DNA of 64,000 nt from Pseudomonas lalkuanensis (GTDB lineage: Bacteria > Pseudomonadota > Gammaproteobacteria > Pseudomonadales > Pseudomonadaceae). The translations under genes were made by a program, and so were the position numbers. The stretch spans positions 5,374,001 through 5,438,000 of the forward strand of contig NZ_CP043311.1 of assembly GCF_008807375.1 (NCBI RefSeq). The letters run 5' to 3'. Under the pieces are notes generated by a model. That model was not told the origin of the DNA and searched no databases. It saw only the letters and a program-made list of their open reading frames with translations. How positions within the stretch are numbered: position 1 is the stretch's first letter; the number at the start of each line of letters is the position of its first letter. Below are positions 9,148-17,300 of the stretch, piece by piece.

Positions 9148-9580
9148 GTCTTCTCCAGGGCAGGGCCGAATCAAGGGGCAGATGGTCGTCCCATCCGGGT
9201 TTCACTACAAGTCGCCGTGCTACGCGAGCGAGCCGTCATCACACCGTCAGTCAAATTTCCGACTCCAAATCACCGTTCGTCGTGATTTTGACCGTCAGTA
9301 CTCTTCGCCCCGGGCCGTCCCTTTACAGAGGCGCGGGCTCCTCCTAAACGAATATCAAACTGACATCAGTGCTTTGGCCGTCGCTGTAGTCGGTGCCTCT
9401 CGTCCTCACGGTCCCTTACTCACTTCAGGAGTCCCTTGCATGGGTGCTCGCAGATTCCTGCGTGCTGCCTTCGGGCTTCGCGCGTCCCGTTCACAGCGGG
9501 CGGCTCAGGGCCCGCCTGGCGCCGCGCAATAGCCCAGGTAACGCCCACAAGACCAACAATTTCAGCGAAAGGACGTCAGC
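9148..9580. other. 433-base divergent promoter region of pbpC and the adhesin
   Basis: Separates divergently transcribed pbpC and the large adhesin gene. GTCAAATTTCCGAC (9250-9263) and GTCGTGATTTTGAC (9279-9292) are two GTC...GAC inverted-repeat sites 15 bases apart, partly like the FleQ box. A 30-codon frame (9440-9532) with AGGAG 8 bases before its ATG could be a leader peptide. The adhesin itself has AAAGGA upstream of ATG 9581. I saw no clear -35/-10 pair. Confidence 0.45.
9440..9532 (+). CDS. Possible 30-residue leader ORF upstream of the adhesin
   Basis: ATG 9440 has AGGAG (9427-9431) at ideal spacing. The product is Arg/Ala-rich (MGARRFLRAAFGL...) and ends 48 bases before the adhesin start. 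No family is recognised. The support is the ribosome site and position only; it may be non-coding leader. Confidence 0.2.
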   Translation: MGARRFLRAAFGLRASRSQRAAQGPPGAAQ

Positions 9581-12500
9581 ATGGCCATCTCCACCGTCTC
9601 ATTCAGCAATACTCCCCAAGCGAACGGCGACAGCTTTATCTACGAGAACCTGGTGCAAGACGGCCTCGACTACATCTGCCTGGATGTCATGGCGAATGAC
9701 CTCGGTGGCAAGGCCAAGACGCTCTATTCGCTGGACGATGGCGTTACGGCCGATGGCAGCACGGCGACCCGGACGGAGATACAAGCGGACCTGCTGGCCC
9801 ATGACCAGGATTGCTACAGCGCTTATGGCGCCCGTATCTGGATCAACCGGGACCCGTTGGACGGGAAGATGAAGGTGCTCTATGACGCCAGCGACCTCCT
9901 CCAGAGCGCGGCATACAGAAGCCTCTCGGTTGGCGAATACCTGACCGACAGCTTCACCTACGCCATTCGCCTGGGTAACGGCACCCTGAGCTGGGCCACG
10001 GCGACAGTGCGGATTGCCGGTATCAACGACGCTCCGGTGGTCAGCAGCCCGGTAACCCTGACCGCGATTGCCGAAGACAGCGGCGCGCGCCTCATCACCC
10101 AGGCCGAGCTGCTGGCCCATGCCTCGGACATCGACGGTGATGGACTTACAGCCAGCAACCTGCAGATCAGCGCCGGCAGCGGCACATTGATCGACAACGG
10201 CGACGGCACCTGGAGCTATACCCCGGCACTGAACGACGACACCCAGGTGTCCTTCACCTACACCGTCAGCGACGGTTCGCTCACTGCCGCTGGCAGCGCC
10301 AGCCTCGATATCACCCCGGTCAACGATGCGCCCACCACCACCCCGGTAACCCTGACTGCGATTGCCGAAGACAGCGGCGCCCGCCTGATCACCCAGGCCC
10401 TGTTGCTGGCCAACGCGGCGGACGTCGACGGCCCAGCCCTGACCGCGACCGACCTGCAGATCAGCGCCGGCAGCGGCACATTGATCGACAACGGCGACGG
10501 CACCTGGAGCTATACCCCGGCACTGAACGACGACACCCAGGTGTCCTTCACCTACACCGTCAGCGACGGTTCGCTCACTGCCGCTGGCAGCGCCAGCCTC
10601 GATATCACCCCGGTCAACGATGCGCCCACCACCACCCCGGTAACCCTGACTGCGATTGCCGAAGACAGCGGTTCCCGCCTGATCACCCAGGCCCAGTTGC
10701 TGGCCAACGCGGCGGACGTCGACGGCCCTGCCCTGACCGCGACCGACCTGCAGATCAGCGCCGGCAGCGGCACATTGATCGACAACGGTGACGGCACCTG
10801 GAGCTATACGCCGGCGCTGAACGACGACACGTCCGTCAGCTTCAGCTACTCGGTGACCGACGGTTCGCTCAGCGCCGCCGGCAGCGCCAGCCTCGATATC
10901 ACCCCGGTCAACGATGCGCCGACCACCACCCCGGTAACCCTGACTTCGATTGCCGAAGACAGCGGCGCCCGCCTGATCACCCAGGCACAGTTGCTGGCCA
11001 ACGCGGCGGACGTCGACGGCCCAGCCCTGACCGCGACCGACCTGCAGATCAGCGCCGGCAGCGGCACATTGATCGACAACGGCGACGGCACCTGGAGCTA
11101 TACGCCAGCGCTGAACGACGACACCCAGGTGTCCTTCACCTACACCGTCAGCGACGGTTCGCTCACGGCCGCTGGCAGCGCCAGCCTCGATATCACCCCG
11201 GTCAACGATGCTCCCACCACCACCCCGGTAACCCTGACTGCGATTGCCGAAGACAGCGGCGCCCGCCTGATCACCCAGGCGCAGTTGCTGGCCAACGCGG
11301 CGGACGTCGACGGCCCAGCCCTGACCGCGACCGACCTGCAGATCAGCGCCGGCAGCGGCACATTGATCGACAACGGTGACGGCACCTGGAGCTATACGCC
11401 GGCGCTGAACGACGACACCCAGGTGTCCTTCACCTACACCGTCAGCGACGGTTCGCTCACTGCCGCAGGCAGCGCCAGCCTCGATATCACCCCGGTCAAC
11501 GATGCACCCACCACCACCCCGGTAACCCTGACTGCGATTGCCGAAGACAGCGGCGCCCGCCTGATCACCCAGGCGCAGTTGCTGGCCAACGCGGCGGACA
11601 TCGACGGCCCAGCCCTGACCGCGACCGACCTGCAGATCAGCGCCGGCAGCGGCACATTGATCGACAACGGCGACGGCACCTGGAGCTATACCCCGGCGCT
11701 GAACGACGACACGTCCGTCAGCTTCAGCTACTCGGTGACCGACGGTTCGCTCACTGCCGCTGGCAGCGCCAGCCTCGATATCACCCCGGTCAACGATGCG
11801 CCCACCACCACCCCGGTAACCCTGACTGCGATTGCCGAAGACAGCGGCGCCCGCCTGATCACCCAGGCGCAGTTGCTGGCCAACGCGGCGGACGTCGACG
11901 GCCCTGCCCTGACCGCGACCGACCTGCAGATCAGCGCCGGCAGCGGCACATTGATCGACAACGGCGACGGCACCTGGAGCTATACGCCGGCGCTGAACGA
12001 CGACACGTCCGTCAGCTTCACTTACACCGTCAGCGACGGTTCGCTCACGGCCGCTGGCAGCGCCAGCCTCGATATCACCCCGGTCAACGATGCGCCCACC
12101 ACCACCCCGGTAACCCTGACTTCGATTGCCGAAGACAGCAGCGCCCGCCTGATCACCCAGGCCCTGTTGCTGGCCAACGCGGCGGACGTCGACGGCCCAG
12201 CCCTGACCGCGACCGACCTGCAGATCAGCGCCGGCAGCGGCACATTGATCGACAACGGTGACGGCACCTGGAGCTATACGCCGGCGCTGAACGACGACAC
12301 CCAGGTGTCCTTCACCTACACCGTCAGCGACGGTTCGCTCACGGCCGCAGGCAGCGCCAGCCTCGATATCACTCCGGTCAACGACGCGCCGACCACCACC
12401 CCGGTAACCCTGACTTCGATTGCCGAAGACAGCGGCGCCCGCCTGATCACCCAGGCCCAGTTGCTGGCCAACGCGGCGGACGTCGACGGCCCAGCCCTGA

Positions 12501-14329
12501 CCGCGACCGACCTGCAGATCAGCGCCGGCAGCGGCACATTGATCGACAACGGCGACGGCACCTGGAGCTATACCCCGGCACTGAACGACGACACGTCCGT
12601 CAGCTTCACTTACACCGTCAGCGACGGCTCGCTCAGCGCCGCCGGCAGCGCCAGCCTCGATATCACCCCGGTCAACGATGCCCCGGTCAACACCCTGCCC
12701 GGCGCCCAGACCACTCCTGCAGGAACACCCAAGAGCATCAGTGGCCTGAGCATCGCCGATGTGGATGCTGGCTCGGGCAACCTGACAGTGACGCTGCAGG
12801 TCGCCCACGGCACCCTCTCCGCGCAGTCGCTTGCAGGCGGTGCCTCGGTAATCGGCCTCAACACCTCCACCCTCACCCTCAGCGGAACCCTCGCCCAGAT
12901 CAACACAACGCTGGCCGCCAATATCGGCTACCTCTCCGCCGCCAACTTCAGCGGCGAAGACACGCTGATCATGACCACCAGCGATGGCGCCGCCAGCGAC
13001 GTCGACAATCTGGGCATCACGGTCACGGCTACGCAGGTGAACGCTGCACCAGTTGCAGTCAACGATGTGCTCTACGTGTCCAACAACACTGCGGCCTTCA
13101 ATGCAACCAATGGTACTGGCATCGTCTTCTCGGTCGCCGCCTTGCTGGGCAATGACTCCGATGTCGATGGGTCGTTCCTGTCCATCACCGGTCTTGGCCT
13201 GGGAGCAGGCGCGATCTCCGACGTGAAATTCGTCGAAGGCTCGAACAACAGCCTGATCACCTTCGCCAGCGGCAATAACCCGTCCTCCCCCACCGGCACA
13301 TTCACCTACACCCTTTCGGACAATGCCGGCGGAACGGCCACGGGAACCGTGACGGTAAATCTCGTCTCCACCAATGGCGCGTCCAGCGTCAACCTGTCCG
13401 GCAACAGTTACCAGGCAGCCTTCCTCGACGGCGGCAGCAACGTGGACGCCCTGACCGGAGCGGCCGCAAGTGATCTGTTCGTCGGCGGGAATGGGGTGGA
13501 CACACTCATTGGCGGCAGTGGCGAAGATCGCCTTCGCGGGGGCGAGGACAACGATGTGCTGGATGGCGGTGACGGCATCGATATGCTCGATTTCTCCGAT
13601 GCCACCGGCTCACTCACCTTCACCCTCAGACAAGGCAGCAATCCGGCTGCTGGCACCAACGGTTTCTGGAACACGGGAGCCCTGCCGGGAATCGGCACAG
13701 ACACCTACAAGAACATGGAAGGTGTGGTCGGCTCCCGCTTCGCGGACACCCTCACCGGCAGCAGCGGCAACGACGTCCTTCGCGGCGGCGCCGGCAATGA
13801 CATCCTCGATGGCGGTGCGGGCACCGACCTGCTCGACCTGTCCGATGCGATCGGCGCGCTCAGCTTCACGCTGGCGCAAAGCACCAGCGGCACGTCCCTC
13901 GATCTTTCCGGCGTGGGCCTGGGCATCGACAACTACCGGAACATGGAAGGCGTGATCGGTTCGATCTACAGCGACACGCTGACCGGCAGCAGCGGCGACG
14001 ACGTCCTGGTCGGCGGTCTGGGTGCAGACCGGTTGAGCGGCGGTGGCGGTGCGGACGTGTTCAGGTTCAACAACCTCAGTGAGGCCGAGGACCGCATCCT
14101 CGACTACAGCGCCAATGACAAGCTCGATATCTCGGCGCTGTTCGCCACCCCGATTTCGGGGGATATCGCCAACTACGTCAAAGCGGTGCTGGTGGGTACG
14201 GACATCTCGGTGCAGGTGGATGTCAACGGCAGCACGGGAGGGGCGAACTTTGTCGAGCTGGTCACCATCACCGGCGTTCAGCAGGTGACGGCGACCTTCG
14301 GGGGCGGCGACCACATCATTCCCAGCTGA
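9581..14329 (+). CDS. Giant RTX adhesin with nine cadherin-like tandem repeats, type I secreted
   Basis: 1582 residues, acidic and Cys-poor. Residues 1-157 form a non-repetitive head. Residues about 158-1039 are nine 98-residue repeats of the Bap/VCBS cadherin-like type, each with AEDSGARLITQ, ISAGSGTLIDNGDGTWSYTPALNDD and ending ITPVNDAP. Two more Ig-like/cadherin-like domains follow (about 1040-1290). RTX nonapeptides (GGNGVDTLIGGSGEDRLRGG and others, about 1300-1490) then lead to a C-terminal type I secretion target region (DRILDYSANDKLDISALF). Calcium would fold the RTX part outside the cell. There is no N-terminal Sec signal and no LapA-like retention module was recognised, so it may be released rather than anchored. 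No ABC/MFP/OMP exporter genes are in the window. Confidence 0.88.
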   Translation: MAISTVSFSNTPQANGDSFIYENLVQDGLDYICLDVMANDLGGKAKTLYSLDDGVTADGSTATRTEIQADLLAHDQDCYSAYGARIWINRDPLDGKMKVLYDASDLLQSAAYRSLSVGEYLTDSFTYAIRLGNGTLSWATATVRIAGINDAPVVSSPVTLTAIAEDSGARLITQAELLAHASDIDGDGLTASNLQISAGSGTLIDNGDGTWSYTPALNDDTQVSFTYTVSDGSLTAAGSASLDITPVNDAPTTTPVTLTAIAEDSGARLITQALLLANAADVDGPALTATDLQISAGSGTLIDNGDGTWSYTPALNDDTQVSFTYTVSDGSLTAAGSASLDITPVNDAPTTTPVTLTAIAEDSGSRLITQAQLLANAADVDGPALTATDLQISAGSGTLIDNGDGTWSYTPALNDDTSVSFSYSVTDGSLSAAGSASLDITPVNDAPTTTPVTLTSIAEDSGARLITQAQLLANAADVDGPALTATDLQISAGSGTLIDNGDGTWSYTPALNDDTQVSFTYTVSDGSLTAAGSASLDITPVNDAPTTTPVTLTAIAEDSGARLITQAQLLANAADVDGPALTATDLQISAGSGTLIDNGDGTWSYTPALNDDTQVSFTYTVSDGSLTAAGSASLDITPVNDAPTTTPVTLTAIAEDSGARLITQAQLLANAADIDGPALTATDLQISAGSGTLIDNGDGTWSYTPALNDDTSVSFSYSVTDGSLTAAGSASLDITPVNDAPTTTPVTLTAIAEDSGARLITQAQLLANAADVDGPALTATDLQISAGSGTLIDNGDGTWSYTPALNDDTSVSFTYTVSDGSLTAAGSASLDITPVNDAPTTTPVTLTSIAEDSSARLITQALLLANAADVDGPALTATDLQISAGSGTLIDNGDGTWSYTPALNDDTQVSFTYTVSDGSLTAAGSASLDITPVNDAPTTTPVTLTSIAEDSGARLITQAQLLANAADVDGPALTATDLQISAGSGTLIDNGDGTWSYTPALNDDTSVSFTYTVSDGSLSAAGSASLDITPVNDAPVNTLPGAQTTPAGTPKSISGLSIADVDAGSGNLTVTLQVAHGTLSAQSLAGGASVIGLNTSTLTLSGTLAQINTTLAANIGYLSAANFSGEDTLIMTTSDGAASDVDNLGITVTATQVNAAPVAVNDVLYVSNNTAAFNATNGTGIVFSVAALLGNDSDVDGSFLSITGLGLGAGAISDVKFVEGSNNSLITFASGNNPSSPTGTFTYTLSDNAGGTATGTVTVNLVSTNGASSVNLSGNSYQAAFLDGGSNVDALTGAAASDLFVGGNGVDTLIGGSGEDRLRGGEDNDVLDGGDGIDMLDFSDATGSLTFTLRQGSNPAAGTNGFWNTGALPGIGTDTYKNMEGVVGSRFADTLTGSSGNDVLRGGAGNDILDGGAGTDLLDLSDAIGALSFTLAQSTSGTSLDLSGVGLGIDNYRNMEGVIGSIYSDTLTGSSGDDVLVGGLGADRLSGGGGADVFRFNNLSEAEDRILDYSANDKLDISALFATPISGDIANYVKAVLVGTDISVQVDVNGSTGGANFVELVTITGVQQVTATFGGGDHIIPS
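10051..12696 (+). repeat. Nine direct repeats of 294 bases inside the adhesin gene
   Basis: The marker GGTAACCCTGAC recurs every 294 bases from 10051 to 12403 (eight equal steps, nine units). Units 2-9 are almost identical; unit 1 is more diverged (AELLAHASDIDGDGLTASN). Variant blocks are shuffled between units: TQVSFTYTVSDGSL against TSVSFSYSVTDGSL, AIAEDSG against SIAEDSG, AQLL against ALLL. This is the pattern expected from gene conversion and unequal exchange. Confidence 0.95.
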
Positions 14330-14336
14330 GGGCGTG

Positions 14337-14363
14337 CCCCCTCTCCCTGAAAGGGAGAGGGGG
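14337..14363. terminator. Perfect hairpin between convergent adhesin and alpha-2-macroglobulin genes
   Basis: CCCCCTCTCCCT-GA-AAGGGAGAGGGGG is an almost perfect 12-13 bp stem placed 8 bases after the adhesin stop and 14 bases after the end of the convergent gene, so it can serve both. It lacks a strong U-run. It belongs to the same C-rich palindrome family as those near 4.3, 45.1 and 49.2 kb. Confidence 0.6.
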
Positions 14364-14376
14364 TTCCGGTTCGGTC

Positions 14377-17300
14377 TTACTTGCCGCGCACCACCAGGTG
14401 CTCCGGGGCCTCGCCGAGGGCCTGCCAGTTCGGCCGGTACATGGACTCCACCGTGGGCGGCGGCACGCGGTATTTGCCGGGAGTGACGGCGCGGGCCAGG
14501 TACAGCAGGTGGGTGGTGCCGTACTCGCTGACATCCAGGGCCGCCACGTAACGGTCATCGCGGAATTCCTGGTGCTTGATGGCGGCGTTCTGCATGGACT
14601 TCTGCCACTCCTTCACTGCGCTGCTGGCGTCGTCCAGGCTGGCGGCGCTCTGGGCGAGGTTCTGGTTTTCCAGCTCCAGGCCAGCCGGCAGCAGGTCCAC
14701 CACCAGGGCGTCGGGTACGCGCTCCTTCGCTTCGATGGCCAGGTGCACCAGCACCAGTTCGCCGCTGTCCAGGCTGTTGAGATCAAGGCGCTCGCCATTC
14801 GCGCCGAGGAACTCGCGGTAGATGGCGAGGTTCTCGCCACCGGCGGCAGGCGCCGTCAGCGGATAACCGGAGAGGGTCAGCTGCTGGTAGAGCGGCTCGC
14901 CGCCGGCCGGAGTGATGCTCAGCGGCTCGGTCAGCAGGGCGCCGTCCAGTTTCAGGCCGGGTTGCTGATTGCTCAGCTCGCGCTGCTGGCCGCCCGCGCT
15001 GAGCTGCGCGCTCCAGTTCGGTTCGGGCTTGCCCAGCAGGCCACGGCCCGCCAGGTACAGCGCGTTGCGCTCCTGGGTGGAGAGCCAGCGCTCGCCGGCC
15101 ACCAGGTCGGCCAGGTCGAACAGGCGCTGTTCGCGGGCGCTGGCAGCCAGGTCGTTCTCCTCCAGCAGGGCGAGGATCAGCGCCTGGTCGCGCAGCGGAC
15201 TGCCGTAGTCGGCCAGCCAGTCCCGGTTGTCGCGCTGGAGACGCAGGCCAAGCTCCAGGGCCTGGTCGGCTCGCGGCGCATCGCCCATCAGCTTGAAGGC
15301 CACCGCCAGTTGCACCAGCGGCAGGCCCGAGCGGGCATCGGCGCGGCGTTCCCACAGACTGCGCAGCGCGCCCAGCGGCGCCTGCTGGCTGCGGGCCAGG
15401 ACGTAGCCGGCGTAGGCCTGCACGGCGAAACGGGTGTGATCGGCGTTCTGGCTGTAGCTGACTTCGACCAGGCTGCGCTCCTGCAGGTAGCGCAGCAAGC
15501 GCTCGCTGGCCTTCTTCAGGGCCTCCGGCGGCACCGCGAAACCCTGGTCGCGGGCACGCAGGAGGAAGTCGGTGACATAGGCGGTCAGCCAGTATTCCTC
15601 TTCGCTGTCGGCGCTCCACAGGCCGAAGCTGCCGTTGTAGCGCTGCATGCCCAGCAGGCGTTCGATGCCGAGGTCGATGGACTTGCGGCGCGTGTCGTCC
15701 GGCTCACCTTCCAGGCCGAGGCGCTTGAGCGACGCGGCGTCGGCATAGAGCGACGGGTAGAGGCCGCTGGTGGTCTGCTCGGCGCAGCCGTAGGGGTAGG
15801 CCTTGAGGGCACGGACCTGCTCGCCGAGGTTCAGCGGCGGGCGGCTGGACAGCTGCAGCAGGGCCTCGCGGCCATCCGGCTCGTACGCATCCAGGGTGCC
15901 GGCCGGCAGGCTCCAGGCATCGCCCTTGAGCACCGCGCGGAACTGCTTGAGCTGCGCCGGATAGGCCGGGCGCACGCCGAGGGTCCATTCGCGGCTGAAC
16001 GGCGGCAGGTTCTCGCCCGGTAGTTCCAGGCCGTTGACCGTCACTTTGAAGTGGCCCTGGCCATAACCGCCCACCGCGCGCACCGGAATGCGCAGGGTGG
16101 TGCGCTGGCCATCCTTGAGCTGGATGGGTGCGGTCTGGCCACCGGCGCTCTGGGCGAGATCCAGTTGGCCAGTGCTTTCCAGTTGCACGTCCAGGCGCTG
16201 GGGCTTGCCGGACAGGTTGGTGAGGTCCAGCGCCAGGGTGGTCTGGTCGCCGCCGGCAAGGAAGCGCGGCGCGGCCAGCTCCGCCACCAGCGGCGCGGCC
16301 ACCACCGTCTTCGCCTCGGCCATGCCGTAGCGTTCATCGGTCCAGGCCTGGGCCATCAGGCGCAGCTCACCGTTGAAGTCAGGGATGTCGAGGCTGACCT
16401 CGCCCTGGCCCTGCTCGTCCAGGGCCACCGGCGCGCTTTGCAGGGCGACGATGGTGACGCTGGTCTGCGGACGCTTGCCGCCACCGGCCAGCGCGGCGTC
16501 GCCACCGAAGGCCATGGTCGCCAGGCGGCCCTGGCCGGCTTCGATCAGTTGGCCATAGACGTCGAGCTGGTCGGCGCCGTAGCCCTTGCGGCCGAACAGG
16601 CTGGCGAAGGGGTCGGGCGTGGCGTAGCTGGTGATATTGAGGATGCCCACGTCCACCGCGGCCACCAGCACGTTCACCGACTTCGGCACGCTGCCATCGG
16701 CATTCTTGGCCTGCACCTGGACCTTCAGCGGCTGCTTGGGCCGCATCTTTTCCGGTGCGCTGAGGGAAACCGCCAGCTTGCGCGGCGCGCGATCCAGCGG
16801 CAGGTGCAGCAGGCCCACGGCGCGCTTGGGCGTCACGCTGGCCTTGCGCTCGCCGGGGCGGATCACCAGGGCGCTGACGTAAAGGTCATGGCGTGCCCAT
16901 TCCTTGGCCACCGGGATGTCGAAACTCTTGCCTTCGGCCGGCACCTCGATGGGTTGCCACCAGAGCGGGCCTTCGGCGGATTCCACCAGCAGATAGCCGC
17001 TGCCGGCGCTGGGCGGGGTGACGGTGACTTTCGCGGTGTCGCCGGCGGCATAGCCCGGCTTGTCCAGCGCCAGCTTGACCTGGTCCGGGCGCACCGCGCC
17101 GCCTTCGGCGTTGTCCTGCCAGCGATAGCCGGCCCAGAAGCGCAGGCTGCTGGTGATGCCGGTCTGCGGGTCTTCCACTTCCACGCGGTAGGGGCCCCAC
17201 TCCACCGGGAAGCTCACCTTGGCGGTGCCGCCGGCGGCCACCTGCACCTGCTCTTCCGAGAGGTTCAGGTACTTCTCGTTGTAGTGGTAGGTCCAGCCAT

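Noticed and set aside
10051..12696. The 294-base repeats as a possible CRISPR-like or satellite array
   Set aside because: Units are contiguous, in frame, without spacers and encode a known cadherin-like domain.
9599..12808. A minus-strand frame of 1069 codons with perfect 98-residue repeats
   Set aside because: The repeats simply mirror the adhesin repeats on the plus strand; the plus-strand frame has real domains, a start site and a secretion signal.
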